Shown: positions 7,471 through 16,565, numbered from the stretch's first letter. The stretch: DNA of 64,000 bases from JBDFMH01 sp047238125 (GCF_047238125.1 NZ_JBDFMH010000001.1:2108001-2172000), one strand, 5' to 3'. Program-made: numbers and translations. Notes: generated from the sequence alone by a model not told the origin.

Positions 7471-8808
7471 CTACTCCGCAGCGATGGCGTCGGCGGGCAG
7501 CTCATCGACGGGCAATGCGCGGCCGTCGAGCGCGAGGGCGAATTGCTCGCGGTCGAGCCGTCCCTCCCAGCGCGAGACGACCACCGTCGCGACGGCATTG
7601 CCGATGAAGTTGGTCAGGCTGCGGCATTCGCTCATGAAGCGGTCCACGCCGAGGATCAGCGCCATGCCGGCGACCGGCACGTCAGGCACGATCGAGAGCG
7701 TCGCGGCCAGGGTGATGAAGCCGGCACCAGTCACTCCGGCCGCGCCCTTGGAGGAAAGCATCGCCACTGCCAGCAGCAGCAACTGCTGGCCAAGCGTCAG
7801 ATCGACGTTGCACGCCTGCGCGATGAAGAGGGCGGCGAGCGTCATATAGATGTTGGTACCGTCGAGATTGAACGAATAGCCGGTCGGCACCACCAGCCCG
7901 ACGATCGACTTCGGGCAGCCCGCGCGCTCCATCTTCTCGATCAGGCTCGGCAGCGCGCTTTCCGACGACGAGGTGCCGAGCACCAGCAGTAGCTCCGCCT
8001 TGAGATAGGCGATCAGCCGGAAGATCGAGAAGCCGCACGCACGCGCCACGAGCCCCAGCACGACGATCACGAACAGCAGGGAGGTGAGGTAGAATGTCGC
8101 CACCAGCCCTGCCAGGTTGGCGAGCGTGCCCACCCCGTACTTGCCGATCGTGAACGCCATTGCGCCGAACGCGCCGATCGGCGCTGCCTTCATGAGGATC
8201 GCGACGACCTTGAAGACTGCCAGCGACAGCTCCTCGAGCGCCGAAGTGATGCGCGCGCCGCGGTCGCCGATCATCGCGAGGCCGATGCCGAAGAGGATGG
8301 CGACGAACAGCGTCTGCAAGATGTTGCCTTGGGTGAGCGCCGAAACGAATGTGTCGGGGATGATCGAGGTGAGGAACCCGGTCAGCGTCGTCTCATGCGC
8401 CTTGGCGGCATATTCGCCGACCTTGGTGGTATCGAGCGTCGCCGGATCGATGTTCAGCCCGGCACCGGGCTGCACGACATTGGCGACGATCAGCCCGACG
8501 ACCAGCGCCAGCGTCGAGAAGAACAGGAAATAGGCGAACGCCTTGCCCGCGACACGGCCGACTGCGGATAAATCGCGCATGCCGGCGATGCCGGTGACGA
8601 TCGTCAGGAAGATGACCGGTGCGATGATCATCTTCACGAGTTTGATGAAGGCATCGCCGATCGGCTTCATCGCCTCGCCGGTCGCCGGGGCGAAGTGGCC
8701 GAGAAGGACGCCGGCGACGATGGCGACGAGCACTTGGACGTAGAGATGCGCGTACCAGGGCCGGGGCGGTGGCGCGGCGGCGGGGATCGCGGGGCTGTCG
8801 AAACGCAT
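7471..8808 (-). CDS. dctA: C4-dicarboxylate transporter DctA
   Basis: A 445-residue sodium/proton-dicarboxylate symporter of the SDF family, importing succinate, fumarate and malate across the inner membrane. Diagnostic motifs are the serine-rich re-entrant hairpin GTSSSESALP, PTGYSFNLDGTNIYMT and the MSSKGAAGVTGAGFI loop, with FMSECRSLTNFIGNAVAT near the end. The start is the ATG at 8808 behind GAGAGGAAA; an in-frame start 66 bases upstream gives an Arg/Glu-rich tail not expected for DctA. First gene of the dctA–porin–maeA operon and divergent from dctBD, its probable regulators. Confidence 0.95.
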   Translation of the reverse strand: MRFDSPAIPAAAPPPRPWYAHLYVQVLVAIVAGVLLGHFAPATGEAMKPIGDAFIKLVKMIIAPVIFLTIVTGIAGMRDLSAVGRVAGKAFAYFLFFSTLALVVGLIVANVVQPGAGLNIDPATLDTTKVGEYAAKAHETTLTGFLTSIIPDTFVSALTQGNILQTLFVAILFGIGLAMIGDRGARITSALEELSLAVFKVVAILMKAAPIGAFGAMAFTIGKYGVGTLANLAGLVATFYLTSLLFVIVVLGLVARACGFSIFRLIAYLKAELLLVLGTSSSESALPSLIEKMERAGCPKSIVGLVVPTGYSFNLDGTNIYMTLAALFIAQACNVDLTLGQQLLLLAVAMLSSKGAAGVTGAGFITLAATLSIVPDVPVAGMALILGVDRFMSECRSLTNFIGNAVATVVVSRWEGRLDREQFALALDGRALPVDELPADAIAAE

Positions 8809-9031
8809 GATCGTTTCCTCTCCAATGGCGCTCGCTCCACGGCGACGCTCTTCCTCCCCGCGATCGTGCGCCATGCCAGACTGCGGACCACTACTTTTAT
8901 GAATTGGATAATATCGTTCCTGATCAATGGTATAGTTCTGTCTTGGGAATCAAAGCGGTGAATTCCTGCACAGCCATGCGATGCTCCGTGCAAAATCTTG
9001 CACAATCCAATGGGGAGCCTAGTCTCGGCCA
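8809..9031. promoter_or_regulatory. Divergent dctA / dctB control region
   Basis: A 223-base intergenic region that is clearly AT-richer in the middle (about 8888–8960) than its flanks. It must hold promoters for both operons. I see no GG-N10-GC sigma-54 element facing dctA, although several near misses with wrong spacing occur at 8860–8890. A perfect palindrome is annotated separately at 8988–9003. Confidence 0.55.
8988..9003. promoter_or_regulatory. Palindromic operator candidate (DctD?)
   Basis: GTGCAAAATCTTGCAC is a perfect 6-4-6 inverted repeat, 29 bases before dctB and 180 bases before dctA. Its position suits an activator or autoregulatory site for DctD; the identity of the binding protein is inferred. 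Confidence 0.5.
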
Positions 9032-10696
9032 ATGACTCGGCGATCGGGCTCTGGTTGGCGCTGGCTGTCGGTAACGGTCGTCCTGGCGGTCATGGTCGCG
9101 CTTGCGACCGGGCTGCTCGCCCGCGACCGCGCCCGCGACCTGCTGGCGGCAAGTGTCCTCACCGACGCGCGGCTGCGCGCGGGGTTGCTGGACCGCGAGG
9201 TCGCACGGTTCGAACTGCTGCCGCTCGCGCTGCGCGACGATGTTGACGTCGCCGCGGCGACCGCCAGCCGTCCCGCAGCGCTCAACCGCAAGCTGGAGCA
9301 ACTGGCGCGGGTCACGGGTGCGGCGGTCATCTATCTGGTCGGGCCGGACGGGGTCGCGCTGTCGGCGAGCAACTGGCGCCGCCCTGATAGCTTCGTTGGC
9401 ACCGACTATCGCTTCCGCCGCTATTATCGTGACGCTCGCAAACGCGGCACCGCACGCCAGTTCGCGCGCGGCAGCGTCAGCGGGCGTTCCGGCCTGTATC
9501 TTGCGCGCCGGACCGCGGCCGGTGGCGTGATCGTCGTCAAGGTGGAGTTCGATCGGCTGGAGGCCGACTGGGCGCGGGCCGGCGGCGACACGATCGTGCG
9601 CAATGCGGAAGGCGTCGTGCTGGTGAGCAGCCGCCCGGCATGGCGCTTCGCGACCACCACGCCGCTCTCCCCCGCGCGGCTCGCGGCGGTGCGTGCGGAG
9701 GCGAGCCTTCCCGATACCGCGCTGCGCCCCCTGCCGGACCGGCCGGATAGCGTCTCGCGCTCGGTCGCGACGGCGCAGCCCGGCTGGACGCTCACGCTAC
9801 GCAAGCCGCTCCCGCGCGATGCCGGGCGGACCGCGGCGTTGGGCGCGGCGCTGGCGGTGGCAGCACTCGCGGCGCTTGCGTGGGGGCTGCGCCAGCGCGC
9901 GCTGCTTGGGCGCCGCCGCACCGCGGAGCTCGAGGAGGCGGTCCGCGCCCGCACGGCCGCGCTAACCCGCGAGATCGAGGAGCGCGCCGCCAGCGAGGCG
10001 CGCGCTGCCGAGCTGCGCGAGGGGCTGCGTCAGGCGAACCGCCTCGCGACGCTGGGCCAGGTCACCGCGGGGGTCGCGCACGAGACCGCGCAGCCGGTGG
10101 CGGCGATCCGCACCTATGCCGCGACCACCGCCGCGCTGATCGATCGCGGCGATCCGGCGGCCGCGCGCAGCAACCTCGATGCGATCGCCCGGCTGTGCGA
10201 CCGGATCGGAACCATCACTGCGGAGCTTCGCGGCTTCTCCCGCCGTCAGGCCGGCGGCGTGCGCGCGATATCGCTTGCCGAGGTCGTCGATGGCGCGCTG
10301 CTGATGCTGAAGGAACAATTGCGGTCGGTGTCGCTAGTTCATCCGGTAATCGATCCAGACCTGCTGGTACGCGGCGGACGCGTTCGGCTGGAGCAGGTGC
10401 TGGTCAACGTGCTGCAGAATGCCGTGGAGGCGCAGCGCGGCTGCGAGGCGCCGCATATCGAGATGGCGCTGACGCGGGCTGGCGCTAGCGTGACGCTGAC
10501 CGTCTCTGACAACGGGCCGGGGATCGACCCAAAAGTCGCCGCACGCCTATTCACGCCGTTCGTCACGAGCCGACCTGACGGACTGGGACTGGGTCTCGTC
10601 ATCGCCCATGACATCATGACCGAATTCGAAGGCGCGCTGCGGCTGGTGCCGTCGGAGACCGGCGCCTGTTTCGCTATCGAGATGGTCGCAGCATGA
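9032..10696 (+). CDS. dctB: C4-dicarboxylate sensor histidine kinase DctB
   Basis: A 554-residue membrane kinase. A first transmembrane helix (about residues 9–29) and a second (about 270–290) bracket a ~240-residue periplasmic Cache/PDC-like sensor containing the GTDYRFRRYY segment seen in DctB proteins. A coiled-coil-rich linker leads to the H-box GVAHETAQPVAAIRTYA with phospho-acceptor His350. The ATPase domain has NVLQNAVEA, DNGPGID and GLGLGL. The H-box reads HETAQP instead of the usual HEINQP. It overlaps dctD by 4 bases (ATGA), so the pair is coupled. Confidence 0.92.
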   Translation: MTRRSGSGWRWLSVTVVLAVMVALATGLLARDRARDLLAASVLTDARLRAGLLDREVARFELLPLALRDDVDVAAATASRPAALNRKLEQLARVTGAAVIYLVGPDGVALSASNWRRPDSFVGTDYRFRRYYRDARKRGTARQFARGSVSGRSGLYLARRTAAGGVIVVKVEFDRLEADWARAGGDTIVRNAEGVVLVSSRPAWRFATTTPLSPARLAAVRAEASLPDTALRPLPDRPDSVSRSVATAQPGWTLTLRKPLPRDAGRTAALGAALAVAALAALAWGLRQRALLGRRRTAELEEAVRARTAALTREIEERAASEARAAELREGLRQANRLATLGQVTAGVAHETAQPVAAIRTYAATTAALIDRGDPAAARSNLDAIARLCDRIGTITAELRGFSRRQAGGVRAISLAEVVDGALLMLKEQLRSVSLVHPVIDPDLLVRGGRVRLEQVLVNVLQNAVEAQRGCEAPHIEMALTRAGASVTLTVSDNGPGIDPKVAARLFTPFVTSRPDGLGLGLVIAHDIMTEFEGALRLVPSETGACFAIEMVAA

Positions 10697-11967
10697 GCGA
10701 TCCCGCGCCCGTCGCGCTGGTCGAAGACGATATCGACGTGCGCGTCGCCACCGCGCAGCTCCTGTCGATCGCGGGGCACGCGACGGTCGAATTCGCCGAT
10801 GCCGCTAGCGCACTGGCCGCGATCGGCGCCGACTTCCCCGGTGTTGTTCTGTCCGACATCCGGATGCCCGGGCAGTCCGGCGTGGAGTTGCTCCGTGCGC
10901 TCCGGGAGCGCGATGCCGAGCTTCCCGTGATCCTGATGACCGGTCACGGCGACGTCGCCACTGCGGTCGCCGCGCTGAAGGCAGGCGCGTGGGACTTCCT
11001 CATCAAACCGTGCGACCCGGACCTGCTGCTGAGCGCGATCGCGCGCGCCGCGGCGGCACGGTCCCTGACGCTCGAGAACCGCCGCCTGCGCATCGCCGCC
11101 GAAGCGGCGGGGGCGGACGAACTGGTGGGTCACAGCCCCGCCATCCGCCGCCTTCGTGCCAGCGTCGCGACGTTGGCCAATACCGAGCTCGACATTATCG
11201 TGGAAGGGGACTCGGGCACCGGGAAGCAATTGCTGGCGCGCTCGATCCATCGCGCGGGGCATCGTGTGCGCCACCGGTTCGTCCTGCTGGATTGCGCCGC
11301 CCCCCCGGCCAACGTCAGCGAGCTGTTCGGAGCGCAGGGGCCGATCGCCAGAGCGGAGCGCGGTACGCTGTTCCTTGATAATCTGGAAGGTGCGGATCAA
11401 GCGCTGCAGCTGCGGCTGGCCCAGTTCGCCGAACACCGGCTGATCGCGACGGACAGCCGTGCGCCGCAGCCGGTCGATGTGCGGATCATCGCCGCGATCG
11501 AGGGACGCGCCGCCGATCGCGTACTGCCTGCGCTGTATCACCGCATCGCCGCGGTCGTCCTCAGCTTGCCGCCGCTCGTTGCGCGGGGCGAGGATTTGCA
11601 GCTCCTCATCGCCCATTTCCTCGCGACGCTGTCACGCAAGCATCGTCGCAACGAGCCGCCGCTCGCCGCCGCCGCTGGCCTGCTCGCGCGTCGTGACTGG
11701 CCCGGAAATGTGCGTGAGCTGGAATATGCGGTCGAACGGCTCGTCCTCGGCCTCGACGACGCCATCGGCAGCGAGACCGCGGACATGGACACGCCGCTGC
11801 CGGAGCGCATGCGCGCGTTCGAACGCGCCATCATCATGGATGCCCTGCTCAAATCGGATGGTGAGGTGCCGCGCGCGCTTCGCAGCTTGGGAATCCCACG
11901 CGAAACTTTCTACTATCGCGTGAAGCGTCTGGGCATTGATCTGACCGAGCTTCGCCCGAAACGCTGA
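10693..11967 (+). CDS. dctD: C4-dicarboxylate response regulator DctD, GAFTGA-less
   Basis: A 424-residue NtrC-type regulator: receiver (1–120) with phospho-acceptor Asp55 in LSDIRMPG, Lys105 in the IKP motif, a AAA+ domain (about 145–360) and a C-terminal Fis-type helix-turn-helix (RETFYYRVKRLGI). The AAA+ part is unusual. Walker A is GDSGTGKQ (172–179), but after SELFG the ~20-residue loop bearing GAFTGA is missing. Walker B reads GTLFLDN instead of GTLFLDE. Without GAFTGA it should not open sigma-54 promoters; the Glu-to-Asn change suggests weak ATPase. It probably controls the divergent dctA operon in another way. Confidence 0.9.
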   Translation: MSDPAPVALVEDDIDVRVATAQLLSIAGHATVEFADAASALAAIGADFPGVVLSDIRMPGQSGVELLRALRERDAELPVILMTGHGDVATAVAALKAGAWDFLIKPCDPDLLLSAIARAAAARSLTLENRRLRIAAEAAGADELVGHSPAIRRLRASVATLANTELDIIVEGDSGTGKQLLARSIHRAGHRVRHRFVLLDCAAPPANVSELFGAQGPIARAERGTLFLDNLEGADQALQLRLAQFAEHRLIATDSRAPQPVDVRIIAAIEGRAADRVLPALYHRIAAVVLSLPPLVARGEDLQLLIAHFLATLSRKHRRNEPPLAAAAGLLARRDWPGNVRELEYAVERLVLGLDDAIGSETADMDTPLPERMRAFERAIIMDALLKSDGEVPRALRSLGIPRETFYYRVKRLGIDLTELRPKR

Positions 11968-11987
11968 CGCGGTTCCGCGACCGTTGC

Positions 11988-12323
11988 CTAGGTGTGCAAC
12001 TTCGACTTACGCGGCTTGGGCGTCGGCAGTTCGGCTGCCGTCAGGCGCAGCAGTTCGCCGAGCCATTCCGCATCATCCCATCGGTCGGCCGTGATCAGCA
12101 ATTGTGGTTTCGCTCCCGGGTAAGGCGGCGCGTCCGACACCGGTTCGGCATGGACCCGGCCTACTGCCGTCGGCTTCACGAAAAGTTGATCGTCGCAGAC
12201 CGACCCGATCATCTTGCCGTCGACATACACGTTGTACTCGCCGAACATCGGCTTCGCCGATACCGTGCCGGCGCAGGTCGCCTGTCCGATCAGATAATCG
12301 ATCGTGCTTTGCTGGGTGGCCAT
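11988..12323 (-). CDS. TfoX/Sxy N-terminal domain protein
   Basis: A 111-residue protein consisting of the TfoX N-terminal fold alone: SAKPMFGEYNVYVDGKMIGSV is the family core, followed by QLFVKPT. In gamma-proteobacteria TfoX activates competence genes, but single-domain homologues in alpha-proteobacteria have no established role. The ATG at 12323 (MATQQST) is preferred over an upstream start that would add an Arg/Cys-rich tail. It is convergent with dctD, 20 bases away, and is probably transcribed alone. Confidence 0.82.
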   Translation of the reverse strand: MATQQSTIDYLIGQATCAGTVSAKPMFGEYNVYVDGKMIGSVCDDQLFVKPTAVGRVHAEPVSDAPPYPGAKPQLLITADRWDDAEWLGELLRLTAAELPTPKPRKSKLHT

Positions 12324-12818
12324 GGCTCGGCGTAACAGACGAGCGTCGCAGCAGACAACAACCCGTTCGCTGCGGCGGAGCAGCCGTCCCCAACTTTTTG
12401 CTGACCTACGGCCACGGCAAGCGCATCCCGTTCGGCTCGGATCGAATGATCTGGCCACAGGGTACGGCGTTGGCGATCGCGCGAATTCGCAAAGCCAGCT
12501 TCCTTTCCGCGAACCAGCGTCGCGACACCCTCTTCAACAACGCCGTGCGCCCTGTTCGGCTGGGCAGACCTGGAACCCTGTGGGTGATCGCGCGGGCCGG
12601 GTTTCGAAGCCGAGACCGCAATCACAACTCATCCGGGATCTCTCTGCGAACTGGATAGGCGTCCGCTTTCGAGTGGCGAAATATCGCGAGCGGATGACTA
12701 TCGGCCGAGGCGCCGGGAAAAAGGTGGAAGCGAGGCCAGATCTCGGCCAACCGACCTTCATTCTTGTAGTTCCTCACGTGATAGCGTGAAGCCGATCACC
12801 ATTGGTCAGGAGCGCGCA
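12324..12818. other. Gene-free region between tfoX-like and lysE-like genes
   Basis: About 495 bases. Several open frames on both strands cross it, but none has family-like sequence, a ribosome-binding site or a signal peptide. I see no tRNA, repeat or palindrome. It holds the promoters of the two divergent flanking genes and may include decayed coding sequence. Confidence 0.4.
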
Positions 12819-13439
12819 ATGGACCTCTATGCTTGGGCGGCCTTCGCGGGCGCGTCGTTTGTGATTGGCGTGATCCCCGGCCCAGGCGTTGCCAGCATCA
12901 TAGGGTTCGCATTCAATTCCGGCCGGCGGGTGGCTCTTGCATCTGTCGCCGGCATGGCGGTGGGGAATGCGACTGCAATGTCGGTGTCGCTGGCTGGGGC
13001 GGGGGCGATCCTTGCGTCATCCGCCCTCGCCTTCACGATCCTGAAGTGGGCGGGGGCGCTCTATCTCATTGCGGTCGGCCTGCTTGCCATCGCGAGAAGC
13101 GAATCAACGGCGGAAGTGGCGGCGCCCGGCACTGCGATCAGCGCGACGACGGCGTTCCTGACCAACGTCGCGGTGGGCACCTTCCACCCAAAAACGATCA
13201 TGTTCTTCGTGGCGTTCGCTTCCCAATTCATCCGGCCGGAGGATCCATATGCTCCGCAGGCCGCGATTCTCATCGCGACGTTCACCGGCCTCGCGGCGGC
13301 GACGGACACGCTCTACGCCTTGGCTGCTTCCCGCGCTTCGAGGCTGGTACGGGATGCCCGCTTTCGCCGCTGGGCCCAGCGCGCCGGAGGCGGCGCATTG
13401 ATAACGGCAGGGCTCGCCACCGCGGCGATACGGCGTTGA
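12819..13439 (+). CDS. LysE/RhtB-family amino-acid exporter
   Basis: A 206-residue inner-membrane protein with six hydrophobic segments and the LysE signature: a G-(P)-G motif near the start (VIGVIPGPGVASIIGFAF), the KWAGALYLIAVG helix and NPK-like FHPKTIMFFVAFASQF. The family exports amino acids such as lysine, homoserine or threonine; the substrate is not predictable here. The ATG at 12819 lies 6 bases after AGGAG. A GTG at 12786 also opens the frame but precedes that ribosome-binding site. Single-gene transcription unit. Confidence 0.88.
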   Translation: MDLYAWAAFAGASFVIGVIPGPGVASIIGFAFNSGRRVALASVAGMAVGNATAMSVSLAGAGAILASSALAFTILKWAGALYLIAVGLLAIARSESTAEVAAPGTAISATTAFLTNVAVGTFHPKTIMFFVAFASQFIRPEDPYAPQAAILIATFTGLAAATDTLYALAASRASRLVRDARFRRWAQRAGGGALITAGLATAAIRR

Positions 13440-13564
13440 TCCGCGTCAGCTGCAGGCCTGCCATAGCGCGTAGGATCATTCTGTAATTTTATGTGTCGTC
13501 GCAGGAAGGCGGGGATACCTTGCCGGGGTGAGACTGTTCCCGCTCGACGCAATCGGGAGCCCCC

Positions 13565-14839
13565 ATGTCCAAGACCGCCTTCGCCCACATTCTGCTTGCG
13601 TCGATCGCGATCACCGCAGGCGCAAACGCTCAGTCCATACCGCAGGTGATCGGACTCGATGCGCAGCCAGAGCCATATGCGACCGAGTCGGTCGTAAACC
13701 ATCCCCGCACGATCGGCTGGCCCGAGGGCCGCAAGCCGGTCGCGCCGCGCGGATACGAGGTGGTGCAGTTCGCCGGCGGGCTTGATTATCCGCGGCAGGC
13801 GCTGCTGCTTCCCAATGGCGACGTGCTGGTCGCGGAAGCGCGGACAAAGCCGAAGCTGGACGCCGATCCTGAAGTTCAACGTGGGCAGGCATTGTCAAAG
13901 ACTACCGGGTTCAGTGCCAACCGCCTGACCCTGTTGCGCGACGCGGATCGCGACGGAGTGGCCGAGCAGCGCTTCGTGCTGCGCGAAGGACTGAACCAGC
14001 CGTTCGGGATGCAATATGCGAACGGCCGGCTCTACGTTGCCAATACCGACGGGGTGGCGGTCTTCCCGTTCCAGCCTGGGCAGACAAGGATCACAGCCGC
14101 GCCTAAGCCGGTGATCGCGCTTCCGGCAGGGGGCTACAATAACCACTGGACGCGCAACCTGCTGCTAAGCCCCGATGGGCGAACACTCTATGTATCGGTC
14201 GGATCGGCCTCGAACGTCGGCGAGTACGGCATGGTCGAAGAACAACGCCGGGCTGCGATCCTTGCGGTGGACGTCGCAACCGGTCGTGAGCGGCTCTACG
14301 CCTCGGGCTTGCGCAACCCGGTCGGCATGGCGTGGTCACCGACCAGTGGAACGTTGTGGACCGCAGTCAACGAACGCGACGAAATCGGAGACGATATCTC
14401 GCCGGACTATCTTGTCGGCGTGCGTGAGGGCGGGTTTTACGGCTGGCCGTACAGCTATTACGGCAAGCAGGACCCCCGCCACGCCAATGAGCGACGCGAT
14501 CTGCTGGCGACGACCTTGTTGCCCGACGTGGCGGTGGGTGCGCACGCCGCTGCGCTTGGAATCGCGTTCGGCAAGGGGGATGCAGCGCAGACTGCCTATG
14601 TCGCGCGGCACGGGTCGTGGAACCGGTCGAGCTTCAGTGGCTATGACGTGCTTGCCGTACCGTTCGCAGGCGGGCGGCCGACCGGCGAACCGCAGCCGTT
14701 CCTGACCGGTTTCGTCGCCGACGCGAAAAAGGGCGATGTCTATGGACGCCCGGTCAGCATCCAGACCCGCGAGGACGGCGCGATCTTCGTCGTCGACGAT
14801 GCGGGCGACACGGTCTGGCTCGTCCGCCGCAAGTCGTGA
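13565..14839 (+). CDS. PQQ-dependent sorbosone-type sugar dehydrogenase
   Basis: A 424-residue secreted beta-propeller of the GSDH/sorbosone dehydrogenase family, oxidising aldose or aldehyde sugars in the periplasm with PQQ. A signal peptide ends near ANAQ (residue 23). Propeller motifs include GLDYPRQALLLPNGDVLVAEA, NQPFGMQYANGRLYVAN, SGLRNPVGMAWSP with the NERDEIGDD segment that follows it, and GHHGSWNR-like ARHGSWNRSSFSGYD near the C-terminus. GGGAG-like bases precede the ATG. The next gene overlaps its stop (GTGA), so they form a two-gene unit. PQQ biosynthesis genes are not in the window. Confidence 0.9.
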   Translation: MSKTAFAHILLASIAITAGANAQSIPQVIGLDAQPEPYATESVVNHPRTIGWPEGRKPVAPRGYEVVQFAGGLDYPRQALLLPNGDVLVAEARTKPKLDADPEVQRGQALSKTTGFSANRLTLLRDADRDGVAEQRFVLREGLNQPFGMQYANGRLYVANTDGVAVFPFQPGQTRITAAPKPVIALPAGGYNNHWTRNLLLSPDGRTLYVSVGSASNVGEYGMVEEQRRAAILAVDVATGRERLYASGLRNPVGMAWSPTSGTLWTAVNERDEIGDDISPDYLVGVREGGFYGWPYSYYGKQDPRHANERRDLLATTLLPDVAVGAHAAALGIAFGKGDAAQTAYVARHGSWNRSSFSGYDVLAVPFAGGRPTGEPQPFLTGFVADAKKGDVYGRPVSIQTREDGAIFVVDDAGDTVWLVRRKS

Positions 14840-15711
14840 TCCATCGGCATGGAGTTGCGGCGGCGCTTGCGATGCTCGTCGCAGCGCCGGGCGCAGCGCA
14901 ATCGGTTCCGTTCGCCGACACTGAAGACGCGACACTCTCCGAGATCGACGTACCAGCGCGGCGTAATTGGCACCCGATCGTCTCGTTCGACCTGCGCAAC
15001 GGAGATTATGCGCGCGGCGCGCTCGATGACGATGCTGCTGGGCTTGCGCGCCTGCCGGCCCATGTCGCGATCGGCGGCGTGTTTGTGGCGGGGCGCGGCG
15101 CGGACGGCGACGGTACGCTGTTTCTGATCGGGCAGAGCTCGAACGGCTTTCACGCCCCGCGCGGCGATGAGCGCGCCGTGCCGCGTGCCTGGTACGAGAG
15201 CAACAATCTGCTTGGGCTGGCGTGGCGCCCGACCGATGGGCTCACCACGGCCGCAACCTATACGATAAAGGCGAGCCCAAACGGTGTCGCCAAGACGACG
15301 CACGAGGCGAGCTTCACCCTGCTATATGCCACCGACGACGGGATCGGCCGGCTGAAACCACGGGCTGCGCTCACCCGACGCACGCGAGGCGACGGCGGCG
15401 TCTTCACAATCATCGGGATCGCGCCGTCGTTCGACTTGTCTGCACGAGAAAATGGCCCGACGCTCGCGGTTCCGCTTACCGCGGGGATTGGCTGGCGAGA
15501 TTTTTACGGCGCATCCAGCGGGAACCGCGCCTATGGCAGCGCTGGCCTCGCGCTATCGCAGCCGGTGCGCCTAGGTAGTGCTGCCGCGACGCTGCAGGCC
15601 GAAATGCTCGCGCTCATTCGCGACGCTCGGCTGCGCCGCCTCGATGCTCCCGGTGGCACCACCGCGACGGTGGTGCCTTACGCCACGTTGTCGCTGATGG
15701 TTGCGTGGTAG
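14836..15711 (+). CDS. Secreted beta-rich protein coupled to PQQ dehydrogenase
   Basis: A 291-residue protein of unknown family. It has a signal peptide ending about residue 22 (APGAAQ), then alternating beta-strand-like sequence, and finishes in an aromatic residue (SLMVAW). This pattern suggests an outer-membrane beta barrel or periplasmic beta-sandwich. It contains no recognisable catalytic motif. The GTG start overlaps the stop of the upstream PQQ dehydrogenase, implying coupled translation and a shared job, perhaps outer-membrane passage of the sugar substrate or product. That role is inferred from the overlap alone. Confidence 0.7.
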   Translation: MIHRHGVAAALAMLVAAPGAAQSVPFADTEDATLSEIDVPARRNWHPIVSFDLRNGDYARGALDDDAAGLARLPAHVAIGGVFVAGRGADGDGTLFLIGQSSNGFHAPRGDERAVPRAWYESNNLLGLAWRPTDGLTTAATYTIKASPNGVAKTTHEASFTLLYATDDGIGRLKPRAALTRRTRGDGGVFTIIGIAPSFDLSARENGPTLAVPLTAGIGWRDFYGASSGNRAYGSAGLALSQPVRLGSAAATLQAEMLALIRDARLRRLDAPGGTTATVVPYATLSLMVAW

Positions 15712-15803
15712 CCCGGCACCAGCACACGGCAGTTCCGGTAGACCGCCGTACGCAACCCGACCCCCAACCGTGCGCCGTCAAAGCGCGGGGCTGCGCCAGA
15801 TGA

Positions 15804-16565
15804 TCAGAAGTTGACGCGCTTGGTGAAGCCACCATCGATCACCACGTTCGCACCGGTCATGAAGCGGCAGGCTGGTGAGGCGACGAAGGCGATCGCACGG
15901 GCGATCTCTTCGCCCTGCCCCATCCGTCCCATCGGGATCTGGCCGAGAATGCCGTTATAGAAATCGGGCATCGCGGTCTTGATGTGATCCCACGCGCGGC
16001 CTTCCATTTCCACCGGGCCGGGCGTGATGCAGTTGGCGCGGATGCCCTCCGGCGCCAGTTTCTGGGCAAGCGCGGCGGTATAGTTGATCGTCGCGGCCTT
16101 CAGCGCATTGTATGCGCCCGGGCCCATGAACTCTTCCAAGGCGGCGGTGGAGGACACCGTGACGATCGCGCCAGCGTCGGAATTCTTCAGCGCCGGCAGG
16201 GCGGCAGCGACCCCGCGTACCAGCGGCAGCGTGTCGGCCTCGAACACCGCGCGCCAGCCGGCTTCGTCGTCCACGCCGGTATTGGTCGAAGTGAACGGGA
16301 TGAAGATGTCGCATCCGCCCAGGCGCTCCGCCGCCTGCGCGATCCAGCCGCCATGGGCCGCGGCATCCGATGCATCGACGGCACCGCCGAACACGTTGCC
16401 GCTATCGCCGCCGAGTGCGGCAACCGCAGCGTCGACACTCTCTTGAGAGCGTGAGCAGAGTGCGATGGCGCAGCCCTCGGCCGCGAGCACCTTGGCAGTG
16501 GCAAGGCCGATGCCGTGGCTGGCACCGATGAGGATGGCCTTGCGACCAGCGAGCCCGAGATCCAT
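15804..16565 (-). CDS. SDR-family oxidoreductase
   Basis: A 253-residue classical short-chain dehydrogenase. The cofactor loop is GASHGIG (14–20), the catalytic Ser sits in VSSTAA, the Tyr/Lys pair is YNALK, and the C-terminus has VVIDGGF. The usual NNAG motif is replaced by FTSTNTG, a feature of some SDR subfamilies. An AGGAG site lies 8 bases upstream of the ATG. Substrate is unknown. It stands alone, convergent with the preceding gene, so context does not help. Confidence 0.88.
   Translation of the reverse strand: MDLGLAGRKAILIGASHGIGLATAKVLAAEGCAIALCSRSQESVDAAVAALGGDSGNVFGGAVDASDAAAHGGWIAQAAERLGGCDIFIPFTSTNTGVDDEAGWRAVFEADTLPLVRGVAAALPALKNSDAGAIVTVSSTAALEEFMGPGAYNALKAATINYTAALAQKLAPEGIRANCITPGPVEMEGRAWDHIKTAMPDFYNGILGQIPMGRMGQGEEIARAIAFVASPACRFMTGANVVIDGGFTKRVNF

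Noticed and set aside
8855..8895. Sigma-54 promoter upstream of dctA
   Set aside because: GG/GC pairs occur only with 9- or 11-base spacing, not 10, and DctD lacks GAFTGA.
12304..12789. 161-residue plus-strand frame and opposing minus frames
   Set aside because: No ribosome-binding site, no domain-like sequence, and composition typical of random high-GC frames.
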